A DNA stretch of 64,000 nucleotides. Source: Pseudomonas guariconensis. Its GTDB lineage: Bacteria; Pseudomonadota; Gammaproteobacteria; Pseudomonadales; Pseudomonadaceae. The notes below the pieces were generated by a model that ran no database searches, had not been told where the DNA came from, and saw only the letters and a list, made by a program, of their open reading frames with translations. The stretch spans positions 1-64,000 of the forward strand of contig NZ_JADLJL010000010.1 of the NCBI RefSeq assembly GCF_015680235.1. Reading direction: 5' to 3'. Each line of letters starts with the position of its first letter. Within the stretch, counting starts at the first letter, position 1. The position numbers and the translations under genes are program-made. Of this stretch, positions 51,751 to 63,923 are shown piece after piece.

Positions 51751-52524
51751 GTGCGGCGAGTCCTGCTCATCCTCGTGTTCTGGGCCAGCCACAGCCTGGC
51801 GGAACAGCCGCTTCTACGTTTTTCCGTGGCCGAAAGCTGGAGCATGCCGCTGATACGCCTCGAGCAGGATCAGCCGGTCGAAGGCATCCTGTTCGACCTG
51901 ATGCAGGCCCTTGCCCAGGAAACCGGCGTGCGCCCGCGCTACCACCTGATGGCCCGCCTGCGCCTCAAGCAGGCCATGGACAATGGCGATATCGACGTGC
52001 GCTGCTACGTCGCGCCCCAATGGTTCAGCGAGCGCTTCGACAATTTCCTGTGGAGCGTACCCCTGCTTCGCCAGCGCGACTTGCTGGTCGGCAGCCCCGG
52101 CACACACCACCCCAGCCAGGCAGATGAGCTGGTGCGCCAGCCCGTGGGCACCGTGCTGGGGTACAGCTACCCGGCCCTGGAACGCCTGTTCGCCCAAGGC
52201 AGGCTGCACCGCGAAGATAGCCGCAACCAGCTGCTGGTCCTGCAGAAACTGCAGGCCGGGCGCTACCGCCACGCCGTAAGCAATGCGTTCTCCCTGCACT
52301 GGTTCAACCGCCAGCAGCCACCCGCCCAGCAACTGCCAGCCGTGGCCGTGCTGGAAGAGCAGGACCTGCACTGCATGGTCCGCGACGACCCGGCCGTTCC
52401 GACCCAGCAGATACTCAAGGCGCTGGCACGCATGAAGCAATCGGGGCAGATCGACCGGATCGTGCAGCGCTACAGCGCACCTACGGTACAGCCAGCCGCA
52501 TCCCGTCAGGCCATTGATCGATGA
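51751..52524 (+). CDS. Periplasmic solute-binding protein, family 3-like
   Basis: A 257-residue protein with a signal peptide (RRVLLILVFWASHSLAEQ) and a two-lobed extracellular solute-binding domain: FSVAESWSMPLI, VEGILFDLMQALAQETG, and RQPVGTVLGYSYPALERLF. It resembles polar amino acid binding proteins, but no ABC permease or ATPase is adjacent, so a sensor or orphan role is possible. GTG start at 51751 preceded by a strong GGGAGGA. Divergent from dnaX. Confidence 0.8.
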   Translation: MRRVLLILVFWASHSLAEQPLLRFSVAESWSMPLIRLEQDQPVEGILFDLMQALAQETGVRPRYHLMARLRLKQAMDNGDIDVRCYVAPQWFSERFDNFLWSVPLLRQRDLLVGSPGTHHPSQADELVRQPVGTVLGYSYPALERLFAQGRLHREDSRNQLLVLQKLQAGRYRHAVSNAFSLHWFNRQQPPAQQLPAVAVLEEQDLHCMVRDDPAVPTQQILKALARMKQSGQIDRIVQRYSAPTVQPAASRQAIDR

Positions 52525-52527
52525 GCG

Positions 52528-52725
52528 CTAGGCAAAAGATATAGCGTTCAGAAAAATGATGATCCCCAGCACGACAAGCCCGATGGCGACACCCTGAAGC
52601 GGCGTCAACTCTTTTTTAAAGGAGGGTGCCGACGCAAGCAGCTCCGACTCGACCATTCGGAGGCTGCCTTGGCGCCACTCTGCAGGCTGGTATCCAGGCC
52701 CAAATTTCATAGTGCTCATCTGCAT
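52528..52725 (-). CDS. Small single-TM protein, unknown
   Basis: A 65-residue protein with an N-terminal polar half (KFGPGYQPAEWRQGSLRMVES) and a C-terminal TM helix (GVAIGLVVLGIIIFLNAISFA). ATG 52725 has GGAG upstream. It is convergent with the binding-protein gene, with 3 bases between stops. I do not recognise a characterised family; a tail-anchored inner membrane protein is the simplest reading. Confidence 0.65.
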   Translation of the reverse strand: MQMSTMKFGPGYQPAEWRQGSLRMVESELLASAPSFKKELTPLQGVAIGLVVLGIIIFLNAISFA

Positions 52726-53044
52726 GCTTGCGTCTCCGCTTGTTGTTGTGATGAGCCCGGATAATAAGGATTAATTTCCTACATAAATGCCAGATATCTC
52801 TGCTTCTTCCGCAAGGCAACTCCTACTCAAGATCAAAACAGTACACAGGCTGTTCAAACTTTGACCTGCCTGTAGCAGCTCAATCGCGGGACAAGCCCGC
52901 ACAGGGAGATATGCGCTATCGCACAGGGAATTGGTGGCCGGCGCTGATCCTGTAGGAGATTACCCAGGCCTTCGGGCTACGCTGTCGCGCCGACCTTTGT
53001 GGGAGCGGGCTTGCCCCGCGATTGGGCCGGCACAGGCCAGCCCG
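52726..53044. other. Gap with REP elements, no gene seen
   Basis: The first part (52726-52860) is AT-richer and must carry the promoter for the small membrane protein on the minus strand. The second part contains REP-like cores. Confidence 0.5.
52877..53040. repeat. REP repeat cluster
   Basis: AATCGCGGGACAAGCCCGCA near 52883 and GTGGGAGCGGGCTTGCCCCG near 52999 are REP cores in opposite orientation, separated by degenerate GC-rich sequence, downstream of the helicase gene. Confidence 0.75.
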
Positions 53045-54979
53045 TCAATAACCGTGGGACTCCCGGAACGGCTGCCCCTTGTGATAGGCAACCCACTCCT
53101 GCACATCGTACGGCAAGTACAGGTGCCGACGGGCTCGCGACAGCGCGATGTACACCGCACAGACCCGGGCGTCGAACGCGTAGGCGTCCTTGAACGGCTC
53201 GGTGCTCATCAGCTCTGGCGTCAGCAGCACATGGTCGAATTCCAGCCCCCCGGCGTCCTCGGCCAGCATCAGCATGACGCTGCCCGGTTGGCCGGTCACC
53301 TGCGCCTTGAGCGCATTCAGGTCGGCCATCCTGAAGCTCTCCTGCAACCGGCCCTGCACCCACTGGAACGACGCATCGTGACGGTGGGCATCCTGCACCT
53401 GGCGCCAATCGGTGCTATGGGCGAAATACGGGTGCGAGGTGTCGGCATCCTGCTCGCCGCGAAACAGCTTGATCGCGGTCTCCATGAAGGCCGCCATGCC
53501 CGACTGCTCGGCGAAGCCAAGCGCGCAACGCTTGCCCGCCAGCTCCAGGGCCCATTTCATGGTGTCCCAGTGCGAGGCCGTCAACACCACGCACCCAACC
53601 GGCGGAACGAAGGCTTGCGGATAGAACTCGATCCCGACCTCGGCGCTGCCGGCGCCCTCGAAGGCGAGTTTGGACTTGTGCGAGTGCACGCTGATCAGCG
53701 GGTTGATCAAGCGCTCGACCTGAGGCCCGCTGCGTACGGAGAAGGCAATCTCGCGCTGGCGTACCTCGCGCTGCCTGCGCAAACCCGGGCCCCAGGCACG
53801 CTGATATTCGTCGCCCAGGGTGATCAGCACCTGTCGGCCGCGCTCGATGATCTGCAGCAGCGACGCCGGCACGTCCTGGCTTTCGTCGATGATCACATGG
53901 CTGTAGTGCGCCGGCACGCTGCAACCGGCCAGGCTCGCGCGCTTGACCAGCAACAATGGCGCAAAACCGCTGTGGCTGCCCCACTCAGGGTTGGCCTGCA
54001 GGTACGTCCACAGCCGGCTCGCGTATTCGAGCAGAACGCGGCCGTCGACGTTCGACAAGGGCTGCTCGAAGAACGGCAGGTGGCGGGCAGTGATGCTGTA
54101 GTCCCACGATTCGCAATAGTTTTTCAGCACCTCCAGGCAGATCTCCAGCGCCTTCTCCGGCCCGTATTGACGAAAGCCGAGGATTCCCAGCTCCTCGGCC
54201 AGGGCGCGCTTGCGCAGCAGCCTGGCCGGCTTGCTCGACGGCCGTCGCGAACCTGACAGCAGCTCCTGGGCGAACTCACCGAAAGTCTTGCCGCGCTTGC
54301 TATCGGCCTGCACGCCAAGGCGGCGGCGAAGGGTCTGGAGCTTGCCGGTGGTACGCGCCAATGGCAGTACGCGGCCCGCCGGCAGGCAATCGATCAAGGC
54401 GCCGAGCAGATAGCTCTTGCCAATGCCGGCGTACCCTTGCACATGCAAGTCTTCGTCCGGGTTGGCCCGCACCACCCGGACCAACTTGTCCTGCGCATCG
54501 GTGAGCCACCGCTCCTTGTTTACACCCGTGACGGCCTGCTGGCGGAACGGGTTGTTGTTAAGGTGCCGACGGACCTTGAATTCGAAATCCCACTTGCCGT
54601 CTGGCAGCAGGTAATTGCCGGCATCGACTTCGTCCGCCGGCAATAGATGCAACTTCGACCCTTTCATGACCTCCAGGCCAAAGTACAGCTTGCGCGCATC
54701 GAACAACCGGCGTGCTTCCGACAGCAGCCCCACGCCCGGCGAATGACGCCCATCGACCGCCCAGGCCAGAAGCCTGGCCAGCACCTTTTCGGCCGCTGCC
54801 GGGTCGAGCACCTGCCCCTTGGCATCGGCAAGATGCTGAATGACCAGCACCGCAGCCAACTGCGCATCGCCCAGGGCCTCCAGCGCCGGCTGGCCAGGTG
54901 CATCGAGCAGGCCCTGGCAAGCCTGCGCGGTCACCGGTAGGAACACCGGCTGGGTGAAATCGTAGTGTTCAGGTTGCAT
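53045..54979 (-). CDS. UvrD-like SF1 helicase of uncommon type
   Basis: A 644-residue protein with a roughly 165-residue N-terminal region I cannot assign, followed by a superfamily 1 core. Walker A is GYAGIGKSY with Lys188, motif II is IDESQD at about 364-369, VLITLGDEYQRAWG is motif III-like, AGGLEFDHVLLTPEL is motif V-like, and the C-terminal YIALSRARRHLYLP is motif VI. It lacks the length and domain layout of UvrD, Rep or RecB. It is 17 bases after a small coiled-coil protein gene, probably cotranscribed. Role in repair, replication restart or defence is unknown. Confidence 0.8.
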   Translation of the reverse strand: MQPEHYDFTQPVFLPVTAQACQGLLDAPGQPALEALGDAQLAAVLVIQHLADAKGQVLDPAAAEKVLARLLAWAVDGRHSPGVGLLSEARRLFDARKLYFGLEVMKGSKLHLLPADEVDAGNYLLPDGKWDFEFKVRRHLNNNPFRQQAVTGVNKERWLTDAQDKLVRVVRANPDEDLHVQGYAGIGKSYLLGALIDCLPAGRVLPLARTTGKLQTLRRRLGVQADSKRGKTFGEFAQELLSGSRRPSSKPARLLRKRALAEELGILGFRQYGPEKALEICLEVLKNYCESWDYSITARHLPFFEQPLSNVDGRVLLEYASRLWTYLQANPEWGSHSGFAPLLLVKRASLAGCSVPAHYSHVIIDESQDVPASLLQIIERGRQVLITLGDEYQRAWGPGLRRQREVRQREIAFSVRSGPQVERLINPLISVHSHKSKLAFEGAGSAEVGIEFYPQAFVPPVGCVVLTASHWDTMKWALELAGKRCALGFAEQSGMAAFMETAIKLFRGEQDADTSHPYFAHSTDWRQVQDAHRHDASFQWVQGRLQESFRMADLNALKAQVTGQPGSVMLMLAEDAGGLEFDHVLLTPELMSTEPFKDAYAFDARVCAVYIALSRARRHLYLPYDVQEWVAYHKGQPFRESHGY

Positions 54980-54996
54980 ACGCGCTCACGCCAAAA

Positions 54997-55419
54997 TCAT
55001 TCAACAGCGCACGGCTCGGCACCGGCCGCCACCTGCAATGCATACTCATAGGCCCCGAGGCTGCCGGCCATACCTCCCGGGTATGTTCGCGCCTCGCCTG
55101 CGCTCGCCTCGCCGTCGGACTCGATCACGCCATCAAGTTCGTACAACGCCATCTCCAGCAGCTTGCGCAAGTGCCGGGCGTTGCCGGCCGAAACCCGCAA
55201 CTGCAGCTCGAACCCACCGGGGCTCGTCATGGCCGGCTTGTCGCAACTCACCACCTCGGCCTCGCCCAGTATGCGCTCGTGCTCTTCTTCCATCTGGTCA
55301 AGCACCTTGGTCAGCTCCAGCACCCGCTCGGGGTGGGCAGCCATCAGGTCCTTGATCTCAAGGCGGCGCACCTGCCATTCACGGATCTTGTGGCGGGTCA
55401 GGTCGTCTACGTGGTCCAT
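54997..55419 (-). CDS. Small coiled-coil protein upstream of the helicase
   Basis: A 140-residue protein. Residues about 5-52 (Lys/Glu/Arg-rich, Leu at heptad-like spacing, VLELTKVLDQMEEEHERILG) look like a coiled coil, and a second helix RHLRKLLEMALYELDGVIES follows. No enzymatic motif is visible. ATG 55419 (MDHVDDLTRH) with GAGG upstream is preferred over a longer reading. The 17-base gap to the helicase gene suggests that the two act together. No known family recognised. Confidence 0.7.
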   Translation of the reverse strand: MDHVDDLTRHKIREWQVRRLEIKDLMAAHPERVLELTKVLDQMEEEHERILGEAEVVSCDKPAMTSPGGFELQLRVSAGNARHLRKLLEMALYELDGVIESDGEASAGEARTYPGGMAGSLGAYEYALQVAAGAEPCAVE

Positions 55420-55584
55420 GGTCGTTACCTCGCGGCCAAAACGGACTGGCGGAATGCCTTGCATGATAAGGCGCGCGAAGGGGCGGGAGAAAGGTGCGTG
55501 GTATTACCAGGCGTTGAAGGCTGGGTACACAGGGCAAGGTCGGAAGGATGAAGCGGCTTGGCAGACGCCAAAAATGGAGGCGGC

Positions 55585-55682
55585 CCCACCAGCCACACCC
55601 CGGCACACGATGTTCCCGCTATGGCTGCTCCCTTCCGGGCCTGACCAGGTTAACGGGTAATCGTTGCGGGGGGACCGATGGG
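55585..55682 (-). ncRNA. ffs: 4.5S signal recognition particle RNA
   Basis: The minus strand contains CAGGCCCGGAAGGAGCAGC, the conserved SRP Alu-less domain IV core that binds Ffh, flanked by complementary arms (ACCTGGT.../...AGCGGGAAC) and closing ends near 55585 and 55682. The size of about 98 nt fits bacterial 4.5S RNA. Ends are approximate to a few bases. It lies between ligA and the coiled-coil gene. Confidence 0.92.
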
Positions 55683-55802
55683 GCCACCACTGCGCGGCCC
55701 GCCAAGTGACGAGCCGCGCCATTGTACCGGTCTGGGGCGAAGTTACAACCTCTGCACCGAGAAAAAACCATCATTTCTCAATGACTTGTCCCCATTGGTC
55801 GC

Positions 55803-58367
<2,565 letters not shown>

Positions 58368-58426
58368 CTACGCTTTCGTTGAAATCTCGCGGGCAGAATC
58401 GAGGCAGACCCGCCCGCTTGGGTACA

Positions 58427-59299
58427 TCAACGCTTCTGGGTCAGCGCACGGCGCTCGAACTCGACGATGCGCTGGCGGTAGTGTTCGATGGTCTGGGCGG
58501 TCAACACGCTGCGCTGGTCGTCCTTGAGCTCGCCGTTGAGCTCGTGGGCCAGCTTGCGCGCGGCAGCTACCATCACGTCGAAGGCCTGCTTCGGATGACG
58601 TGGCCCAGGCAGGCCCAGGAAGAAGCTCACCGCGCGGGTGCTGAAATGGTCGATGTCGTCCAGGTCGAATACGCCCGGCTTGACCGCGTTGGCCATGGAG
58701 AACAGCACCTCGCCGTGGCCGGCCATGCTCTCGTGGCGGTGGAAGATGTCCATCTCGCCGAAGCGCAGGCCGCTTTCGAGGATGTTCTGCAGCAGGGCCG
58801 GGCCCTTGAAGCCGCCCTCGTCACGGGAAATCACGCTGATCACCAGCACTTCTTCGGCCGGCGGCAGCTCCTTGACGGTATTGCCGCCTGCAGCCGAACC
58901 GTTGTGGCGCTTGTCGGCCGGGTAATCGTCGTCGGCATCGGCGAACAAGTCGGGCTCGCGTGGCTCGGCGGCCAGGTTCAGGTCGCCCTGCTGCGGCTCG
59001 CCAGCACGCTTGCCGCGCTTGGCAGCCTTGGCCGGCTTGGGCTCGCGCTCGCGCGCCGGTGCGCTGACCGACGGCAGGTCGCTTTCGTCCAGCTCAGGTT
59101 CCTTCTGGGTTTCCAGCACACGTGCAGGGCCGAGCACCTCGGCGCTGCCCTCTTCGTCCGGCAGGTTGGAATAACTGCGATCCAGACGGAATTTCAACTT
59201 GCCCTTGCCGCCGCGCATGCGGCGCCAGCCGTCGAAAAGAATACCGGCGATGACAATGACGCCGATGACGATCAGCCACTCGCGCAGACCGATTTCCAT
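58427..59299 (-). CDS. zipA: Cell division protein ZipA
   Basis: A 290-residue FtsZ anchor. It has an N-terminal TM ([22 protein letters not shown]), a charged, Pro/Ala-containing linker, and a C-terminal FtsZ-binding domain ([27 protein letters not shown]-like [13 protein letters not shown]). It is placed between smc and ligA as in other pseudomonads. ATG 59299. Confidence 0.95.
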   Translation of the reverse strand: MEIGLREWLIVIGVIVIAGILFDGWRRMRGGKGKLKFRLDRSYSNLPDEEGSAEVLGPARVLETQKEPELDESDLPSVSAPAREREPKPAKAAKRGKRAGEPQQGDLNLAAEPREPDLFADADDDYPADKRHNGSAAGGNTVKELPPAEEVLVISVISRDEGGFKGPALLQNILESGLRFGEMDIFHRHESMAGHGEVLFSMANAVKPGVFDLDDIDHFSTRAVSFFLGLPGPRHPKQAFDVMVAAARKLAHELNGELKDDQRSVLTAQTIEHYRQRIVEFERRALTQKR

Positions 59300-59502
59300 G
59301 TAATCCCGTGCCTCTAAAAAATATGCTTGAAAACAAAGGCTTCAAAGCCCTTTAACACGTGGCGCCAACTCTATGTTCTGACAGGCGTTTTACCCACGCA
59401 AAAAACAAGTGACATTAAGCTAGCACGACCAAAGACAACTTTACACCGTCTGTCGCACATGTCGGGGGCATTTCCCTCTGGTTTGTACCCCCTGTTGTCT
59501 CA

Positions 59503-62500
59503 TCAGGCGTCGACCATGGCCAGCGCTTCCTCCACATCAACTGCAACAAGGCGTGAACAGCCCGGCTCGTGCATCGTCACTCCCATCAATTGTTCGGCCA
59601 TTTCCATGGCGATCTTGTTATGGGTGATGTAGATGAACTGCACGCTTTCGCTCATTTCCTTGACCAACCTGGCATAGCGCCCGACGTTGGCATCGTCCAG
59701 CGGGGCATCGACCTCGTCGAGCATGCAGAACGGTGCCGGGTTCAGCTTGAAGATGGCGAACACCAGTGCGAGGGCGGTCAACGCCTTCTCGCCGCCGGAC
59801 AGCAGATGGATGGTGCTGTTCTTCTTGCCCGGTGGGCGCGCCATGATCGTCACCCCAGTATCGAGTAGATCTTCGCCCGTCAGTTCCAGGTAGGCACTGC
59901 CGCCACCGAAAACTTTTGGAAAAAGTGCCTGTAAACCGGCATTTATCTGATCAAAGGTATCCTTGAAGCGGTTGCGGGTTTCCTTGTCGATCTTGCGAAT
60001 GACGTTTTCCAGGGTCTCCAGGGCTTCCACCAGGTCAGCATCCTGAGCATCCAGGTAACGCTTGCGCTCGGACTGCTGCTGGTATTCGTCGATGGCCGCC
60101 AGGTTGATCGCGCCCAGGCGCTGGATGCGCCCGTCCAGTTGCTCCAGCTCCTGCTCGGTGCCCTGCTCGCTGGCCTCGGGCTCGAGAGTGGCGAGCACGC
60201 CCTGCAAATCATAGCCATCGGCCTGCAACTGCTCCTGCAGCGTCTTACGACGCACGTCCAGGCCCTGGGACTCCAAGCGCGACTGCTCCAGCTGGCCACG
60301 CAACAACTGGGCCTGTTGCTCGGCCTGGGTGCGGCGGCGCTCGGCATCGCGCAGCTCGCGGTCGGCCTCGTCCATGTGCAGACGCGCTTGACGCATCTCT
60401 TCGTCGACGCCCATGCGCCGCTCGAGCAGCTCTTCGAGCTTCAGGCGCAACTCTTCCAGCGGCGCCTCGCCCTCTTCCAGGTTCAGGCTCAGCTGTTCCT
60501 GGCGCTCGCTCAGGCGCGCCGCCTGCAGCTCCAGGCGCTCCAGGGCCTGGCGGGTGGAGTCGTGCTGGGCGCGCAGCGAGCCCAGACGCACGGCCAGTTG
60601 ATGAGCGTGATCCTTGTGCTGGCGGGCTTCCTGGCGAATGCGGTCCAGGCCTTCGCGCAGGGTGTCGCGGCGGGCCATCAGTTGTTCGCGCTGCTCGGTA
60701 TCCTGGGCCATTTGCTCCAGGGCCTCCTGCAGCAACAGGCGCGCCTCGCCCAGTTGCTCGTGCTCGAGGGCGCGCTGCTCTTGCAGCTCGGCCAGTTCTT
60801 CGCCCAGGCGCTGCTGGCGCAAAGCCAACTGTTCGGCACGGGCGCGGCCAGCCGACAGACGTGCCTTGAGTTCGCCCTGCTGGCGGCTTGCGTCCTGGGT
60901 ACGCCGGTGCAGCTGTTCACGCTGCGCTTCCAGCTCGCGCTGTTGCTCACGCCGGGCCTGGACCTTGCGGTCGAGGTGCTCCAGGCGCTCTTCCAGCTCG
61001 CGCTGTTCAAGGCCCAGGCGCTCGATCTCCTGGCCCCGGGCGAGCACTCCACCCTGGGACTCGCCACCCCGATTGACCCGCAGGAAGTGCCGCCCGACCC
61101 AGTAGCCGTCGCGGCTGACCAAGCTGTGGCCCTCGCCCAGGCCTTCGCGCAGCGCCAAGGCCTGCTCGAGGCTGTCTACCGGGCGTACCTGACCGAGCCA
61201 GGGCGCAAGGTCCGTGTGGCCTTCGACTTTATCCAGCAGGCTGCCCGGCAGCCGGGCACCTTGGCGCTGCACCAGTGTCAGGCGCAGTTCGCCCTGCTCG
61301 AGGGCAGCGAAATCCAGGTTACGGAAGTCGTCGACCAGCACCGCCTGCAGGTCGGCGCCGAGCACGGTTTCCACGGCCAACTCCCACCCGGGTTCGACCC
61401 GCAACCCTTCGGCCAGGCGCGGTCGTTGCTCCAGGCCTTGGCCGCGCAGCCAGTCGGCAGCATCGGCGCCAGGCTCCAGGGCGGCCTGCTGCAAGGCTTC
61501 CAGGGAAGCCAGGCGCCCGCCCAGGCGCTGCAATTCGCCCTGGGCTTGCTGGTGGGCCTCGGTGGCCGACTGCAATTGCTCGCGCACCCCTTCGATCTGC
61601 TCGGCCACCTGCTGCTCGGCCAGCTGCAGCTCTTCGAGCGACAGCTCGCTACCGGCGAGCTGTTCTGTCAGCTCGAGCAGCACTTCGCCTTCCGGGTCGG
61701 CGCCCAGCTGGTCGCGCTCCTCGCCCAGCTTACGCTGGCGCTCGGCCAGGCGTTCGAGGCTCGCTTCGAGCTGCTGCAGGCGCGATTGCTGCACTTCGGC
61801 CTGGCGCCGCGGCTCAGCCGACTGGCTGTTGAAGGTGTCCCACTGCTCCTGCCAGCCCTGCATGCCCTCCTCGGCCTCCTCGAGGTGAGCGGTGGCTTCC
61901 TCGGCTGCGGCCAGGGTCAGCTCCTGCTCGGGTTCGAGCATCGCCAGCTCTTCACCCAAGGTGGCCAGCAGGGTGCGGTCGTGGCCCAGGTGCGACTCGG
62001 TTTCCAGGCGGGTGCGCTCGGCCTCCTTGAGGTCGTCCTGCAATTGGCGCAGGCGTTGCTGGCCATGCTGGATGCTCTGCTCGACCCGGGCGATGTCGCC
62101 TGCGACCGAATAGAAGCGGCCTTGGACCTGGTTGAAACGCTCGGACAGCTCATGGTGGCCATCACGCAGGCGCTCGATACTGGCATCGGCATTGCGCTGC
62201 TCGGCCACCAGGGCCTCGAAGGCCACTTCCTGGTCGCCGATGACGGCCTCGCGCTGGCGCACGCGTTCGTCCAGCTCGCGCCAGCGCAGCGCCGACAGGC
62301 GCGCCTTGAGCTGGCGCTCCTGGGCTTTGTATTCGCGATATTTCTCGGCAGCCTGGGCCTGGCGGTGCAGGCGTTCGAGCTGGCGCTCCAGCTCCTCGCG
62401 CAGGTCGGTCAGGCGGGCGAGGTTTTCCTGGGTGCGGCGGATGCGGTTCTCGGTCTCGCGGCGGCGCTCCTTGTACTTGGAGATGCCCGCGGCTTCCTCG

Positions 62501-62991
62501 ATGAAGTTGCGCAACTCCTCGGGCTTGGCTTCGATCAGCTTGGAGATCATGCCCTGCTCGATGATCGAGTAGCTGCGCGGCCCCAGGCCCGTACCGAGGA
62601 AGATGTCGGTAATGTCACGACGCCGGCACTTGGTGCCATTGAGGTAGTAGGTGTTCTGCCCGTCGCGGGTGACCTTGCGGCGGATGGAGATCTCGGCGTA
62701 GGCGGCATATTCGCCGAGCAGCGTGGTTTCGCTGTTGTCGAACACCAGTTCGATGCTGGCCTGGCTCACGGGCTTGCGGCCGGATGAGCCATTGAAGATG
62801 ACGTCGGTCATCGACTCGCCACGCAGGTTCTTGGCCGAGCTCTCGCCCATCACCCAGCGCACCGCGTCGATGATGTTGGACTTGCCACAGCCGTTGGGCC
62901 CCACCACGGCTGCCATGTTGCTGGGAAAGTTGACCGTGGTCGGGTCGACGAACGACTTGAACCCGGCCAGGCGAATGCACTTCAGGCGCAT
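59503..62991 (-). CDS. smc: Chromosome segregation SMC ATPase
   Basis: A 1162-residue condensin subunit. Walker A VVGPNGCGKSN lies near residue 30, long coiled coils (about 170-500 and 670-1000) surround a hinge (about 510-650), and the C-terminal signature HLLSGGEKALTALALVF and Walker B CMLDEVDAPLDDANVGR close the head. Length normal. The start lies 3 bases after the GntR gene, so they probably share a transcript. Confidence 0.97.
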   Translation of the reverse strand: MRLKCIRLAGFKSFVDPTTVNFPSNMAAVVGPNGCGKSNIIDAVRWVMGESSAKNLRGESMTDVIFNGSSGRKPVSQASIELVFDNSETTLLGEYAAYAEISIRRKVTRDGQNTYYLNGTKCRRRDITDIFLGTGLGPRSYSIIEQGMISKLIEAKPEELRNFIEEAAGISKYKERRRETENRIRRTQENLARLTDLREELERQLERLHRQAQAAEKYREYKAQERQLKARLSALRWRELDERVRQREAVIGDQEVAFEALVAEQRNADASIERLRDGHHELSERFNQVQGRFYSVAGDIARVEQSIQHGQQRLRQLQDDLKEAERTRLETESHLGHDRTLLATLGEELAMLEPEQELTLAAAEEATAHLEEAEEGMQGWQEQWDTFNSQSAEPRRQAEVQQSRLQQLEASLERLAERQRKLGEERDQLGADPEGEVLLELTEQLAGSELSLEELQLAEQQVAEQIEGVREQLQSATEAHQQAQGELQRLGGRLASLEALQQAALEPGADAADWLRGQGLEQRPRLAEGLRVEPGWELAVETVLGADLQAVLVDDFRNLDFAALEQGELRLTLVQRQGARLPGSLLDKVEGHTDLAPWLGQVRPVDSLEQALALREGLGEGHSLVSRDGYWVGRHFLRVNRGGESQGGVLARGQEIERLGLEQRELEERLEHLDRKVQARREQQRELEAQREQLHRRTQDASRQQGELKARLSAGRARAEQLALRQQRLGEELAELQEQRALEHEQLGEARLLLQEALEQMAQDTEQREQLMARRDTLREGLDRIRQEARQHKDHAHQLAVRLGSLRAQHDSTRQALERLELQAARLSERQEQLSLNLEEGEAPLEELRLKLEELLERRMGVDEEMRQARLHMDEADRELRDAERRRTQAEQQAQLLRGQLEQSRLESQGLDVRRKTLQEQLQADGYDLQGVLATLEPEASEQGTEQELEQLDGRIQRLGAINLAAIDEYQQQSERKRYLDAQDADLVEALETLENVIRKIDKETRNRFKDTFDQINAGLQALFPKVFGGGSAYLELTGEDLLDTGVTIMARPPGKKNSTIHLLSGGEKALTALALVFAIFKLNPAPFCMLDEVDAPLDDANVGRYARLVKEMSESVQFIYITHNKIAMEMAEQLMGVTMHEPGCSRLVAVDVEEALAMVDA

Positions 62992-62994
62992 CGA

Positions 62995-63654
62995 TCAGGC
63001 CCGGGCCAGCGCCGCCAGCACCAGCTCGCAACTGCGCTGGCTATAGGCGACCAGCACTTCGCGGATGCGCACCTGGTCACGCGCGACCACGGCTTCGAGC
63101 AGCCGGGCGAACAGCTCCAGGTAATCGACCATGTTGGCCTGGCGCTGGTCCAGGGCCAGGTAGTAGGCACGGCTCATGGCCGGCTGCAGGTTCTCGACGG
63201 TTTCCTGCAGGTAGGGGTTGTCGGCGAACGGGTAGGCTGCGCGCATCACCGCGAAGCTGTCGGCGACGAAGGCCTCGATGTCCTGCCGGGCATGAGCCTG
63301 TTGCAGGCGCTGCTGGATTTCCAGGAACGGCTCGAGGTCGCCCTCGCTGCGCCAGTGCCTGGCCACCGCGTTGCCCAGCAGGATATAGAACTCGCCCATC
63401 AGGGTGCACAGGCTGCGTACGCCACGTTCATCCAGCTCGGTAACGTGGGCGCCGCGGCGCGGCAGGATGGCGATCAAGTGCCGACGTTCGAGGATCAGCA
63501 GCGCCTCGCGCACCGAGCCGCGGCTGACATTGAGCGCCTGGGTGACCTTCTGCTCCTGGATGCGTTCGCCCGGCTTGAGTTCGCCGCGAATGATCCGCTC
63601 GGCCAGGTAGTGGGCAATCTGCTCGGAGAGGCTGTCCGGCGCCTTGAACGTCAT
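62995..63654 (-). CDS. GntR/FCD family transcriptional regulator
   Basis: A 219-residue regulator. It has an N-terminal winged HTH (LAERIIRGELKPGERIQEQKV, NVSRGSVREALLILERR) and a C-terminal FCD ligand-binding domain with metal-type residues around ESFAVMRAAYPFADN. It is divergent from xdhA, with a palindromic operator candidate in between, so it may control xanthine dehydrogenase and itself; its gene is also the leader of smc transcription. The effector is unknown. Confidence 0.9.
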   Translation of the reverse strand: MTFKAPDSLSEQIAHYLAERIIRGELKPGERIQEQKVTQALNVSRGSVREALLILERRHLIAILPRRGAHVTELDERGVRSLCTLMGEFYILLGNAVARHWRSEGDLEPFLEIQQRLQQAHARQDIEAFVADSFAVMRAAYPFADNPYLQETVENLQPAMSRAYYLALDQRQANMVDYLELFARLLEAVVARDQVRIREVLVAYSQRSCELVLAALARA

Positions 63655-63831
63655 GGTTTTCCTTCAGAATCTTTGAACGGGGCACAAGGTGGCGATTGTA
63701 GCGTAATTGCCTGCCTACCGCGCAGCGGATCGACGCGCTTTATTCGACCTGCGGAGCCTGCCTGAAAGCTGACAGGCACTATGCTTGGGATAGGACGATC
63801 ACTACCGTCGGGCGGGGCTGCAGGCAATTTC

Positions 63832-63884
63832 TTGACCTTTGAGTCAGAAAATTATTGACCAAAAGGTCAGCCGTTGCTTAGAGT
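63832..63884. promoter_or_regulatory. Operator candidate and xdhA promoter
   Basis: TGACCAAAAGGTCA (63856-63869) is a perfect palindrome with a four-base centre, and a weaker copy TGACCTTTGAGTCA lies at 63833-63846. The main palindrome overlaps TTGACC (63855-63860), a likely -35 for xdhA; TAGAGT (63879-63884) is the -10 at an 18-base spacing. Binding by the divergent GntR/FCD regulator is inferred. Confidence 0.6.
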
Positions 63885-63923
63885 CCGCCCGAACAACAAT
63901 AAAACCATTGCGAGGCCTTCCCC

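Noticed and set aside
55420..55584. Additional small gene next to the SRP RNA
   Set aside because: Short frames here have no ribosome site and the sequence is the spacer between the coiled-coil gene and the RNA.
60139..62787. Long open frame opposite smc
   Set aside because: Leu/Gln/Ala repeats mirror the Glu/Gln/Leu-rich coiled coil of smc on the other strand. No independent coding signal.
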